From Paenibacillus tundrae (GTDB lineage Bacteria; Bacillota; Bacilli; Paenibacillales; Paenibacillaceae): a stretch of DNA of 64,000 nucleotides. The notes under the pieces are model-generated. The model was not told the origin of the DNA. It saw only the letters and a list, made by a program, of their open reading frames with translations, and made no database searches. The stretch is taken from the NCBI RefSeq assembly GCF_036884255.1, contig NZ_CP145605.1:2418001-2482000 (forward strand), given 5' to 3'. Of this stretch, positions 35,468 to 44,699 are shown piece by piece (the stretch's first letter is position 1; each line of letters opens with the position of its first letter). Both the position numbers and the translations under genes were made by a program.

Positions 35468-36010
35468 ATGGATATGTCATTTCATGCCACTACGATCTGT
35501 GCAGTGCGCCATAATGGCAAGGCAGCGATTGCTGGAGATGGTCAAGTGACCATGGGGCAAAGTGTTGTTATGAAGAATACCGCCAAAAAGGTAAGACGTT
35601 TGTATCGCGGACAGGTCGTTGCTGGTTTTGCCGGCTCTGTGGCAGATGCGATTACACTCTTTGAGAAATTCGAAGGCAAGTTAGAGGAGCACCATGGTAA
35701 TTTACAGCGGGCTGCTGTAGAGCTTGCCAAAGACTGGAGACAGGATCGGATACTCCGTAAGCTTGAAGCGCTCTTAATCGTTATGGACAAAACAGGGATG
35801 TTGCTCATCTCTGGTGGTGGCGAGATCATCGAGCCGGATGATGATGTTATTGCCATAGGATCAGGAGGAAACTTCGCTCTATCCGCAGCACGAGCGTTGA
35901 AACGACATGCAGGGAATTTGGAAGCCAAAGATATTGCGCGTGAATCACTCCAAATTGCAGCAGAATTGTGCGTGTACACCAATACGAATATCATTGTAGA
36001 AGAGTTGTAA
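35468..36010 (+). CDS. hslV: ATP-dependent protease subunit HslV (ClpQ)
   Basis: Peptidase subunit of the HslUV proteasome-like protease. The 180-residue product has the family core [23 protein letters not shown]. The first ATG (35468) gives [10 protein letters not shown] and has the best spacing to GGGGGAGG. A second ATG at 35474 gives MSFHATTI, which after Met removal would expose an N-terminal serine as in B. subtilis ClpQ, where the N-terminal serine is the nucleophile. The choice of start therefore decides the catalytic residue. It is followed by a hairpin before hslU. Confidence 0.95.
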   Translation: MDMSFHATTICAVRHNGKAAIAGDGQVTMGQSVVMKNTAKKVRRLYRGQVVAGFAGSVADAITLFEKFEGKLEEHHGNLQRAAVELAKDWRQDRILRKLEALLIVMDKTGMLLISGGGEIIEPDDDVIAIGSGGNFALSAARALKRHAGNLEAKDIARESLQIAAELCVYTNTNIIVEEL

Positions 36011-36013
36011 TAT

Positions 36014-36068
36014 AACCCCGCAAAATGGAGCCTGACCCCGGTCATTTTTCCTCATGTTTTGCGGGGTT
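36014..36068 (+). terminator. strong hairpin between hslV and hslU
   Basis: AACCCCGCAAAA (36014-36025) and TTTTGCGGGGTT (36057-36068) are perfect 12-base arms with a 31-base loop. The tail CTCCC is not T-rich, so it may separate or stabilise the two messages rather than end transcription. Confidence 0.6.
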
Positions 36069-36129
36069 CTCCCTAATTTGGGTCATGAATAGGTTTGAAA
36101 ATTAAGTATACCAGTAGGAGGGAAGCTAT

Positions 36130-37530
36130 ATGCAATCACAAGCGCTAACACCTAGACAAATTGTTGCAGAGCTCGATAAATACATCGTTGGTCAAAAACA
36201 AGCCAAGAAATCCGTAGCGGTGGCTCTTCGTAACCGTTATCGTCGTAGCTTGCTACCCGAGCAAACCCAGGATGATATTGTACCCAAAAATATCCTGATG
36301 ATTGGACCTACAGGTGTAGGTAAAACAGAGATTGCCCGTCGGTTAGCTAAGCTCGTGGGCGCTCCATTTGTTAAAGTAGAAGCAACGAAATTTACTGAAG
36401 TGGGTTACGTGGGTCGTGATGTTGAGTCCATGGTTCGTGATCTCATTGAAACGTCCTTGCGCATGGTTAAATTGGAGCGGACAGAAAAGGTGAAAGACAA
36501 AGCCGAAGAAGCTGCCAACGAGCGAATTGTACATATTTTGGCTCCTTCACAATCCAAATCCAAAAATCAGCGGAATCCATTTGAGATGATCTTCGGAAAT
36601 AATGGTAATCATGTCCCAGAGCAAGAAGAAGCTGAGCCAGATACAAATGTGGCTGAGCGCCGCCGTAAGATTAAATTTGATCTGCTATCAGGCAAGCTAG
36701 AGGACGATGTTATAGAGATTGATGTAGAGGATACAACACCTAACATGATGGATATGTTTGCTGGTCAGGGTAATGATCAGATGGGAATGAACATGCAGGA
36801 GATGTTTGGTAGCTTGTTGCCTCGGCGTACCAAGAAGCGCAAATTGGCTATTAAAGAAGCTCGAAAAGTGCTCATTCAGGAAGAAGCAAGCAAATTAATC
36901 GATATGGATGACGTGACCCAGGAATCAATCCGGAGAGCAGAACAAACTGGAATTATCTTCATTGATGAAATCGACAAGGTAGCAAGCCAAGGACGCGGAA
37001 GTGGCCCTGACGTCTCACGTGAAGGTGTACAGCGGGATATTCTGCCTATCGTTGAAGGTTCAACTGTGATGACAAAATATGGGCCTGTCAAAACCGATTA
37101 TATTCTGTTTATGGCTGCAGGCGCATTTCATGTGGCTAAGCCCTCAGATCTGATTCCAGAGCTTCAGGGGCGATTCCCGATTCGTGTAGAATTAAATAGC
37201 CTCACACTGGATGAATTTGTATCCATATTGACTGAACCGAAAAATGCATTAACGAAGCAATATGTCGATTTATTGCGTACAGAGAATATTGAAATTGAGT
37301 TTTCGGACGAAGCCATTCGAGAGATTGCTAAACTTGCAGAGTCCGTAAACCAGAATACGGAGAATATTGGCGCACGTCGTCTGCACACGATTCTGGAGAA
37401 ACTACTTGAAGACTTGTCCTTTGAGGCAGCTGAGCTCACGTTAGAGCGTATGGTAATCACTCCAGAGTATGTTCGTGAGAAATTGAATGATATCGCTCTG
37501 GATCGTGATCTGAGCCAGTACATTCTATAG
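36130..37530 (+). CDS. hslU: HslU (ClpY) unfoldase ATPase
   Basis: AAA+ ATPase that unfolds substrates for HslV. The 466-residue product has [25 protein letters not shown], Walker [10 protein letters not shown], Walker [12 protein letters not shown], the inserted I domain (about 110-240), and the sensor segment [17 protein letters not shown]. The start ATG 36130 follows GTAGGAGGG. The C-terminus ends in YIL, the HslV-docking tail type. Confidence 0.98.
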   Translation: MQSQALTPRQIVAELDKYIVGQKQAKKSVAVALRNRYRRSLLPEQTQDDIVPKNILMIGPTGVGKTEIARRLAKLVGAPFVKVEATKFTEVGYVGRDVESMVRDLIETSLRMVKLERTEKVKDKAEEAANERIVHILAPSQSKSKNQRNPFEMIFGNNGNHVPEQEEAEPDTNVAERRRKIKFDLLSGKLEDDVIEIDVEDTTPNMMDMFAGQGNDQMGMNMQEMFGSLLPRRTKKRKLAIKEARKVLIQEEASKLIDMDDVTQESIRRAEQTGIIFIDEIDKVASQGRGSGPDVSREGVQRDILPIVEGSTVMTKYGPVKTDYILFMAAGAFHVAKPSDLIPELQGRFPIRVELNSLTLDEFVSILTEPKNALTKQYVDLLRTENIEIEFSDEAIREIAKLAESVNQNTENIGARRLHTILEKLLEDLSFEAAELTLERMVITPEYVREKLNDIALDRDLSQYIL

Positions 37531-37573
37531 ATCAGCTATAGCTGACTTGTCATTTTGACATCGATTAGACAAT

Positions 37574-37678
37574 GACGGTATACATGGATAAACAATCACA
37601 TTTTAAGTTATTCGTGGGTATGACAATCCTACAATGGCTTGTAAGTGTGCTATCTATCCGGAGGTATACCGTCTTTTT
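37574..37678 (+). terminator. long-loop terminator-like inverted repeat after hslU
   Basis: GACGGTATAC (37574-37583) and GTATACCGTC (37664-37673) are perfect, separated by 80 bases and followed by TTTTT. It is the most likely end of the hslVU transcript. Confidence 0.5.
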
Positions 37679-38321
37679 GTATTGAACGAAAAGATCCTGT
37701 TTAACAAATTCAGCTAATTAAACAAAGGTAAAGAACCGATAATTAGGTGTAAGTAGATTATTGGTAAGTGACATATAGGACTTGTGCCGCAGATCGGGCA
37801 TAATTCGCTCGACAAAAGTAAGTTATAGCGTGTTCAGGTGTGGAACCTCTTCCAATATAAGGGTTTTGTTTTAACCAAGTCTGACGATAGGTTTTATGAA
37901 GAATGAGAGAAAATTTGCGCAAATGTGCAAAAAGTGGGTTTGGAGAAAATTCTGGAATAACAAACTACTTTCCAAGAAATCAATCTACATACAAGTTGAT
38001 AATTGTTAAAAAAGTGTTGTGGAAAAAGAGAAGAATTGAAGTAACAAAGATTGTTTTTAAGTCAAAATTTTATTACACAGAAATGCTATTCCAAAAGTGA
38101 GATTATTGGAAAAACCTTATTATATCGGCGATTAGCTATATCATCAAAAGGGATGAGCTAATCAATCATGCTGCTATTTTGTAAAGGTTGCGTAAGAAAC
38201 TAAGGGGAGAATCATTTTTTTTATTTTAAGAATGTTTAAGTGCAGGATGATTGGATGTTAGAAAGTTTTTGTTTTGGGCCTCATCATTTACGAAAAAAAT
38301 CATAATTTGCAGAAAATACAC

Positions 38322-38358
38322 AAAAAGCCCTCTATTACAGAAAAGATAGGGCTTTTTT
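38322..38358 (+). terminator. orphan terminator before flgB
   Basis: AAAAAGCCCT (38322-38331) and AGGGCTTTTTT (38348-38358) form a clean terminator almost 800 bases after the last gene, which implies a transcript that begins within the AT-rich region. Confidence 0.78.
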
Positions 38359-38459
38359 CTTATTGTAATAAATCCCAATCTCGAAGAAACTTATCATATA
38401 CGACAACATCAGAGTTAATTCTACTTAAGTCCTAGAAAAACGTGTAAAAGCGAATGTTT

Positions 38460-38467
38460 TTGTCGAA
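38460..38467. promoter_or_regulatory. Spo0A-box-like site before flgB
   Basis: TTGTCGAA matches the 0A-box core. It lies about 70 bases before the flgB start, where it could act on the fla/che promoter. A single box in AT-rich DNA can occur by chance. Confidence 0.3.
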
Positions 38468-38536
38468 AAAACATAAGCGATTAAAAGGAAGAAGATGCAA
38501 TCTTTTTCCATAATTTCTAAGGAGAGGAGGGAAAAT

Positions 38537-38944
38537 ATGAATCTTTTGAATGATATTAGCTTCCAGAGGTTACAAGGTGCACTTGATGCGTCGAATATGA
38601 GACAACGTACGATTGCAGACAATGTTGCAAATGCGGACACCCCGTACTTTAAGCGTTCTAACGTCGCTTTTGAAGAAATGTTGCAGCAGCAAATGGATGG
38701 AGATACGCCTGTTCTTAGGGGGAAAGTAACGGATTCAAGGCATTTTGTCATAGGCCCTTCCTCTTCCGTACCTACACCAGTAGTCAATTTGGATCATTCT
38801 ACATCGATGAATAATAACCAGAATAATGTCGATATCGACAGAGAAATGAGTCTTCTGGCGGACAACCAATTGCGCTACAGTGCTTATATCCAGCAAGTAA
38901 ATGAACAGATCAAAATGATGCGTGTTGGCGTTGAAGGGAGATAG
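38537..38944 (+). CDS. flgB: flagellar basal-body rod protein FlgB
   Basis: Proximal rod protein, exported through the flagellar gate. The 135-residue product has the N-terminal rod motif (QRTIADNVANADTPYFKRSNVAFEE) and the C-terminal helix (VDIDREMSLLADNQLRYSAYIQ). ATG 38537 follows AGGAGAGGAGGG; an in-frame ATG at 38495 has no ribosome binding site. It is the first gene of the fla/che operon and is followed five bases later by flgC. Confidence 0.97.
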   Translation: MNLLNDISFQRLQGALDASNMRQRTIADNVANADTPYFKRSNVAFEEMLQQQMDGDTPVLRGKVTDSRHFVIGPSSSVPTPVVNLDHSTSMNNNQNNVDIDREMSLLADNQLRYSAYIQQVNEQIKMMRVGVEGR

Positions 38945-38949
38945 CTAAG

Positions 38950-39402
38950 GTGAACATCAGTAATAGCTTTGGGATTAGTGCATCGGCTCTAACGGCTCAA
39001 CGTTTGCGAATGGACGTGATTTCTTCCAATATTGCCAACGCAGAGACAACGCGTGCCAGTGTAGTTAATGGGGAGGCCGTTCCTTATAAGAGGAAAATGG
39101 TTGTTCTTGAGCCCAACAAATCCTCGTTTAGTAGCATGCTTCAAAGCCAAATGAGAGACGGTGGAACGGGAGAGGGTGTTAGAGTTTCTGAGATTCGTGA
39201 TGATCAATCTCCGCTCAAGCCTGTATACGATCCGACACATCCAGATGCAAATGCGGACGGGTATGTATTTATGCCTAACGTTGACATTGCGAAAGAGATG
39301 GTGGATATGATCTCTGCTACGCGGTCATACGAGGCTAACGTTACTGCTTTGAATTCAACTAAAGCCATGATATCTAAGGCATTGGAGATTGGTAGAGCCT
39401 AG
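38950..39402 (+). CDS. flgC: flagellar basal-body rod protein FlgC
   Basis: Rod protein of 150 residues. The start segment GISASALTAQRLRMDVISSNIANAETTR and the terminal MVDMISATRSYEANVTALNSTKAMISKALEIG are characteristic. The start is GTG 38950, and the gene is tightly coupled to flgB. Confidence 0.97.
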   Translation: MNISNSFGISASALTAQRLRMDVISSNIANAETTRASVVNGEAVPYKRKMVVLEPNKSSFSSMLQSQMRDGGTGEGVRVSEIRDDQSPLKPVYDPTHPDANADGYVFMPNVDIAKEMVDMISATRSYEANVTALNSTKAMISKALEIGRA

Positions 39403-39464
39403 TTAAACAGAAATGAAATTAATTCTTCTTAAGCTGAAGAAAGAGATGAAGGGGAGGGACATTA

Positions 39465-39776
39465 ATGATTCAGAACAACATGTTTAACACACAGGGGATT
39501 CAACCGCTCCAGATGCAAAATGCTTCCGTTAGCAAACCCTCAACACCAGCCGAAACTATCGAGAGCTTCGGTACATACTTACAAGAAGCGTTAGGCTCCG
39601 TAGCTGCACAGGAATCCCAAGCACATGAGATGTCTAACCAGTTTTTGGTTGGAAAAGTGAACGTCGATCAAGTGATGATCGCATCAGAACAAGCTCTACT
39701 GGGTTTGCAACTGACGACTCAGGTCCGAAACAAAGTAGTCGAAGCATACCAAGAAATTATGCGTACGCAATTGTAA
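39465..39776 (+). CDS. fliE: flagellar hook-basal body complex protein FliE
   Basis: Junction protein between the MS ring and the rod, 103 residues. ESFGTYLQEALGSVAAQESQAHEMSNQFLVGKVN and the terminal VEAYQEIMRTQL are typical. The start ATG 39465 follows GGGGAGGG. A 147-base non-coding gap follows, unusual inside this packed operon. Confidence 0.96.
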   Translation: MIQNNMFNTQGIQPLQMQNASVSKPSTPAETIESFGTYLQEALGSVAAQESQAHEMSNQFLVGKVNVDQVMIASEQALLGLQLTTQVRNKVVEAYQEIMRTQL

Positions 39777-39923
39777 AATAGCATGCCTTGCGCTTCGATA
39801 ACAGCGCTGATCAGTACAACAAGCAGCGTGATGCTGCTCCTAAAAGCCACGTTATTCTGTAACAAATGACCTACAGAAGTTGCTTCGGGACAGACTAAGC
39901 AAAGTTTCGGATGGGGTGACAGA
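39777..39923 (+). other. 147-base gap with two hairpins between fliE and fliF
   Basis: Holds AGCAGC/GCTGCT (39822-39838, five-base loop) and TTCTGTA/TACAGAA (about 39853-39876). No ORF, and no T run after either hairpin. Confidence 0.45.
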
Positions 39924-41507
39924 GTGAATGAGAGAATTGCCCAGTACAAAGACAAGACGGTTCAGTACTGGAATAGTTTTAGCAAAAAACAAAAGGTGTT
40001 GCTGGTATCTACCTTTTTATTCTTAATCATGGCAGCAGTTGTTCTAACCATGCAACTCTCCAAAACGGAATATGAGGTGGCCTTCAGAGATCTAAACTCT
40101 AGTGATTCCGCGGGAGTTATCGCATACCTAGATTCAGCCAATATTCCTTACAAACTAAGTGCAGATGGCAAATCCATCTCCATTCCTAGTACGGATGTTG
40201 CAATTACGAAAGTGAATGTCGGATCACAAGGCATTATCCAGAACGGTTCGTTAGGTTATAAAGCATTCTCAGAATCCTCGTCTCCGATCGGGATGACGGA
40301 TAAAGAATTTGATGTGAAATACAATAGTGCGTTAAACGGAGAAGTGGAGCAATTACTTCAACGGATGCAAGGAATTCAGGATGCCAAGGTGCTCGTTAAT
40401 ATGCCAAAAGATAACATCTTCGCTGGCTTAGAAGAGCAAGATAAAGCATCCGCATCTGTAGCCCTACAATTTAAACCGGGTTATCACCCAAATCAGGCTG
40501 CAGTTGATGGTTACTTTAATTTGGTTAAAACCGCTATTCCTAATCTACCGATAGAGAATATTACGATTACGAACACGGATGAAGCAGAGCTGATTCCATC
40601 AGCCCGCGGTGGCAGTGGTGGCTTGTCATCTGAAGTTCAAGAGAACATGGCACTGCAGAAAAAGTTTGAAAATGATGTTCGTAACAACGTTAAGCAATTC
40701 CTTTCACAGATCGTAGGCGAAGAAAAAGTTAATGTTCTTGTCGTTTCTACATTGAATTTTGACAAGGAAACTAGAACAGAAAATAGAGTAGAGCCTGTCG
40801 ATGTGGAAAATATGAAAGGTATTGAGATTAGCGTACAAGAGATTCAGAAGAGTTATACCGGAGCGAGTACACCTACAGGTGGCGTAGCTGGTACGGGGCA
40901 GGAAGAAGTTCCTGGTTACCCATCGGCTGATGCGACAGGAAATTCAACCTCCGAAGAATCATCGAGTACTAAAAATTACGATGTTAACCGAATTGTTAAA
41001 GATATCGTGGCAAGTCCATATTCTGTAAAAGACTTAACCATTAACGTGGCTGTTGAACCACCGGCAGGTCAGACAGAATTGCAAGCACCGGTTCAAGATG
41101 CGATTGAAAATATCTTGGTGAATATCGTTCGTGCTTCACTTGCTGACACAGGCACGGTTATCACTGACGCGGATTTAGCTAAGAAAGTATCTGTCATCTC
41201 TCAAGGCTTCCAGACTACAGATACAGCGGATACAGGATTCCCACTTTCAACAGGAATGCTATGGGGCATAGGTGGACTGGTTGCAGCATTGATCGCAGCC
41301 GTTGTGATCCTGCTCGTACGCCGTCGCCGCAAACAGGATGAAGAAGAAGAAGAGGAAATCCCTCTTCCAGTAGCAACCGAGTTCCCGTCCATAACGTTGG
41401 ACAGTGTAACGAACGAAAGTCAGGTGCGCAAACAATTGGAGAGTTTGGCGAAGAAAAAGCCAGACGAATTCGTCAATCTGCTGCGTACATGGCTGGCTGA
41501 CGAATAG
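39924..41507 (+). CDS. fliF: flagellar MS-ring protein FliF
   Basis: Forms the membrane ring that scaffolds the motor. The 527-residue product has a first membrane helix (about 24-44), the PRING/YscJ-like domains, a low-complexity Ser/Thr/Gly loop (about 310-350), a second helix (about 438-460, GIGGLVAALIAAVVILLV) and a cytoplasmic tail whose last part (VNLLRTWLADE) is the FliG-binding segment. The start is GTG 39924 behind GGGGTGAC. Confidence 0.97.
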   Translation: MNERIAQYKDKTVQYWNSFSKKQKVLLVSTFLFLIMAAVVLTMQLSKTEYEVAFRDLNSSDSAGVIAYLDSANIPYKLSADGKSISIPSTDVAITKVNVGSQGIIQNGSLGYKAFSESSSPIGMTDKEFDVKYNSALNGEVEQLLQRMQGIQDAKVLVNMPKDNIFAGLEEQDKASASVALQFKPGYHPNQAAVDGYFNLVKTAIPNLPIENITITNTDEAELIPSARGGSGGLSSEVQENMALQKKFENDVRNNVKQFLSQIVGEEKVNVLVVSTLNFDKETRTENRVEPVDVENMKGIEISVQEIQKSYTGASTPTGGVAGTGQEEVPGYPSADATGNSTSEESSSTKNYDVNRIVKDIVASPYSVKDLTINVAVEPPAGQTELQAPVQDAIENILVNIVRASLADTGTVITDADLAKKVSVISQGFQTTDTADTGFPLSTGMLWGIGGLVAALIAAVVILLVRRRRKQDEEEEEEIPLPVATEFPSITLDSVTNESQVRKQLESLAKKKPDEFVNLLRTWLADE

Positions 41508-41518
41508 AGGTGGACGCA

Positions 41519-42535
41519 TTGGCAAAGGCAAGCAATCAGGGACTAAGCGGAAGACAAAAAGCAGCAATTTTGCTCATCACACTTGGTCCAGAGGTATCGG
41601 CACAAATCTTCAAACATCTTCGTGATGAGGAAATAGAACAACTGACGTTGGAAATTGCCAACGTTCGTAAAGTGGATGCCGCGGAAAAAGACATGATTAT
41701 GGCTGAATTTCATCAGATCTGCCTTGCTCAGGAATACATTTCTCAAGGCGGTATCACCTATGCAAGAGAGATTCTCGAGAAAGCACTGGGATCCTCGAAA
41801 GCTCTCGAAGTCATTAATCGCTTAACGGCCACACTACAAGTTAGACCATTCGACTTTGCTCGCAAAGCGGATCCGAATCAGATTTTGAACTTTATTCAAA
41901 ATGAGAGCCCGCAAACGATTGCTTTGGTGCTTTCCTATCTGCAATTTGAGCAAGCTGCAGCAATCCTTTCCTCTTTACCACAGGAAAAACAAGCTGATGT
42001 GGCGAGAAGAGTTGCGGTCATGGATAGTACTTCTCCAGAAGTTATCGCACAGGTGGAACGAGTGTTGGAGCAAAAATTGTCTTCGACCGTTACGCAGGAT
42101 TACACAAATGCTGGTGGTATCGAGTCAATCGTACAGATTTTGAACGGTGTAGACCGTGGTACAGAGCGTACGATTTTGGATTCTCTCGAGATACAAGATC
42201 CAGAGCTTGCCGAAGAAATCAAAAAACGGATGTTTGTCTTCGAAGATATCGTCAACGTCGACGACCGTTCGATTCAACGCATTATTCGCGATATCGACAA
42301 CGCAGATTTGCAGTTGGCACTCAAAGTGGCCAGCGAGGAAGTACGCGATGCGGTGTTCCGGAATATGTCGAAACGGATGTCCGAAACGTTCAAGGAAGAG
42401 ATGGAGTTCATGGGGCCTGTTCGATTGCGTGATGTGGAGGAAGCACAGACTCGTATCGTAGGTACAATCCGTAGGTTGGAAGAAGCTGGTGAGATCATTA
42501 TCGCTCGTGGTGGAGGAGATGATATCATTGTCTAA
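41519..42535 (+). CDS. fliG: flagellar motor switch protein FliG
   Basis: Rotor protein that meets the stator and sets torque and direction. The 338-residue product has the N-terminal FliF-binding domain (GRQKAAILLITLGPEVSAQIFKHL), the armadillo middle domain and the C-terminal torque helix (DIDNADLQLALKVASEEVRDAVFRNMS). TTG 41519 fits AGGTGG just upstream; GTG 41510 is in frame but lies inside that site. It starts 11 bases after fliF. Confidence 0.96.
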   Translation: MAKASNQGLSGRQKAAILLITLGPEVSAQIFKHLRDEEIEQLTLEIANVRKVDAAEKDMIMAEFHQICLAQEYISQGGITYAREILEKALGSSKALEVINRLTATLQVRPFDFARKADPNQILNFIQNESPQTIALVLSYLQFEQAAAILSSLPQEKQADVARRVAVMDSTSPEVIAQVERVLEQKLSSTVTQDYTNAGGIESIVQILNGVDRGTERTILDSLEIQDPELAEEIKKRMFVFEDIVNVDDRSIQRIIRDIDNADLQLALKVASEEVRDAVFRNMSKRMSETFKEEMEFMGPVRLRDVEEAQTRIVGTIRRLEEAGEIIIARGGGDDIIV

Positions 42536-43382
42536 TTTGATTAAATCTTTCCAGTATGTTCCGGTGGATGACCGCAAACGACTAGAGAATCATCATCATT
42601 ATGGAGATTCTGAAGCGGAATTCGAAGTGGAACGAGATGAAAGTGCTGAAGCAGAGCAACTGCAAGCACGTGTAGACGAGGAGTCACAACGACTCACTGC
42701 AGAGATGCTGGAGGATGCGAAGGAGTTTGCAGAAAAGCAGGTGCGCGAAGCTTCTGAGGAGGCGGAACGTTTGCTTCAAGAAGCCCGTGAGCAGATTGAT
42801 AGCTGGTGGCAGGAACAACGCATGCAGGATGAACATCTTACTGAAGCGATGCGATCACAAGGCTTTCAGCAAGGGTTTGAAGAAGGCAAAGTACAGGCTG
42901 AACTGGATCTCCAAGTGCAGATCGAAGAGATGATGAAAGAAGCTCGTGAAGTTCTTGAAGAGGCTTATGTTGCTAAAGATCAGATTATTCAAGAAGCAGA
43001 ACCATTTCTGGTTGATCTAGCATGCGGTATTGCAGAGAAGGTAATTGATATGCAACTTACTGTGGAGCCAGAACAAATGCTTGAATTAATTCGTCAAAAT
43101 CTGTCGCGTAAACGGGAACAAGGAATGATCACGCTATGTGTATCACCAGATCAGTTCTCTTTTGTGCAAGCAGCACGGGAAGAGTTATCGCTCGCAATTG
43201 ACTCGCAAGCTGAGTTGCAGATTTTGCCTGATGCGACCGTCAAAGACAAGGGATGTGTCATCCGTTCTTCCTTCGGGAGTGTGGATGCCCGTATTGATAC
43301 CCAATTAACAGAGATTAAAAAGGAACTGATCCGTTTAGCACTTGAGGATGAGGGGCGAAGAAATCAACATGAAGGTTCTTAG
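42528..43382 (+). CDS. fliH: flagellar assembly protein FliH
   Basis: Peripheral stalk-like regulator of the export ATPase FliI. The 284-residue product is rich in Glu, Gln and Ala, with a long coiled coil (about 35-145) and a C-terminal FliH/V-ATPase E-like domain (about 155-280). TTG 42528, inside the end of fliG, has GGAGGAG nine bases before; ATG 42519 directly abuts that site and is less likely. It overlaps fliI at its end. Confidence 0.92.
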   Translation: MSNLIKSFQYVPVDDRKRLENHHHYGDSEAEFEVERDESAEAEQLQARVDEESQRLTAEMLEDAKEFAEKQVREASEEAERLLQEAREQIDSWWQEQRMQDEHLTEAMRSQGFQQGFEEGKVQAELDLQVQIEEMMKEAREVLEEAYVAKDQIIQEAEPFLVDLACGIAEKVIDMQLTVEPEQMLELIRQNLSRKREQGMITLCVSPDQFSFVQAAREELSLAIDSQAELQILPDATVKDKGCVIRSSFGSVDARIDTQLTEIKKELIRLALEDEGRRNQHEGS

Positions 43383-44688
43383 TTCACAGCGTTATATGGA
43401 ACATTTAAAAGGTTTTGACCCTGTCCGGGTTAACGGAAAAGTGACTCAGGTTATCGGATTAATGGTTGAATCTGAGGGGCCAGATGCAAGCATCGGTGAC
43501 GTATGTTACATCTACCCTGGAAAATCAGCTAAGCCACTTCAGGCAGAGGTTGTTGGCTTCAGAGATAACAAAGTACTGTTAATGCCTTTAGGAGAATTGC
43601 AGTCGATCGGGCCAGGTTGTGATGTTGTAGGAACGGGCAAACCGCTTGGCGTACAAGTGGGTTCTGAACTGCTTGGCAAAGTGCTTGACGGCTTGGGACA
43701 GCCGCTCGATGGCTCACTTCTACCGTCAAGAATGCCTACGTATTCCACCTCGAATACACCCGTCAATCCGATGGATCGACCGAGAGTACTGGAGACAATG
43801 GGAGTTGGCGTTCGTGCCATTGATGGACTGCTAACTGTTGGTAAAGGTCAGCGGGTCGGGATTTTTGCAGGATCTGGTGTGGGTAAGAGTACCTTAATGG
43901 GTATGATTGCTCGGAATACAGCTGCTGACGTGAATGTAATTGCGCTTGTAGGTGAACGGGGACGTGAAGTTCGAGACTTTATCGAACGGGATCTAGGGCC
44001 AGAAGGATTAGAACGATCTGTCGTGATCGTAGCGACCTCCGATCAACCTGCCTTAATTCGGATTAAGGGAGCGGTCATTGCGACGACGATTGCAGAGTAT
44101 TTCAGGGATAGAGGCATGAATGTCATGCTGATGATGGACTCTGTGACACGTTATGCAATGGCACAAAGGGAAGTTGGACTCGCTGTTGGTGAACCCCCTG
44201 CCATGAGAGGATATACGCCATCTGTTTTTGCTAGCCTTCCGAAATTGCTAGAGCGAGCAGGAACGGGGCCAACAGGTTCAATTACCGCCTTCTACACGGT
44301 CCTTGTTGATGGTGATGATATGAATGAACCGATTGCGGATGCCGTGAGGGGTATTCTGGATGGTCACATTGTATTGAACCGTGCTATTGCGAACAAAGGT
44401 CATTTTCCAGCCATCGATGTACTTGCGAGTATCAGCCGTGTCATGAAAGACATTGCACCTCAAGAGCAGATCGAAGCAACGAATAATATGAAGCGATTAA
44501 TGGCTGTTTATAAAGAATCCGAGGACTTAATTAACATTGGAGCGTATCAGAGAGGTTCCAATGCTGCGATCGACGAGTCGATGGATCAGATTGATAACAT
44601 TTGGAATTTTACCAAACAAAAAGTAGATGAAAAAGTGACACTGAGTGAAGTACAGGAACGTTTGATTCTTGAGTTTGCAAGGAGATGA
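43369..44688 (+). CDS. fliI: flagellar export ATPase FliI
   Basis: F1-beta-like ATPase that energises substrate delivery to the flagellar gate. The 439-residue product has Walker A FAGSGVGKSTLMG, GERGREVRDFIERDLG, Walker B VMLMMDSVTRYAMAQ and the family segment YTPSVFASLPKLLERAG. ATG 43369 overlaps the fliH end by 14 bases; an earlier in-frame start at 43342 is less plausible. fliJ follows. Confidence 0.97.
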   Translation: MKVLSSQRYMEHLKGFDPVRVNGKVTQVIGLMVESEGPDASIGDVCYIYPGKSAKPLQAEVVGFRDNKVLLMPLGELQSIGPGCDVVGTGKPLGVQVGSELLGKVLDGLGQPLDGSLLPSRMPTYSTSNTPVNPMDRPRVLETMGVGVRAIDGLLTVGKGQRVGIFAGSGVGKSTLMGMIARNTAADVNVIALVGERGREVRDFIERDLGPEGLERSVVIVATSDQPALIRIKGAVIATTIAEYFRDRGMNVMLMMDSVTRYAMAQREVGLAVGEPPAMRGYTPSVFASLPKLLERAGTGPTGSITAFYTVLVDGDDMNEPIADAVRGILDGHIVLNRAIANKGHFPAIDVLASISRVMKDIAPQEQIEATNNMKRLMAVYKESEDLINIGAYQRGSNAAIDESMDQIDNIWNFTKQKVDEKVTLSEVQERLILEFARR

Positions 44689-44699
44689 ATGAGTAAGCG

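Larger units (their letters stand above)
37679..38536 (+). other. AT-rich non-coding region in the codY slot
   Basis: About 860 bases with no gene I can support. B. subtilis has codY at this position. A 65-codon Lys/Arg-rich frame at 37903-38100 lacks a good ribosome binding site and resembles no protein I know. The region contains an orphan terminator at 38322 and a Spo0A-box-like site at 38460. Confidence 0.55.

Noticed and set aside
37903..38100. 65-codon Lys/Arg-rich ORF in the codY slot
   Set aside because: Composition follows the local AT bias and there is no ribosome binding site. It has no CodY features.
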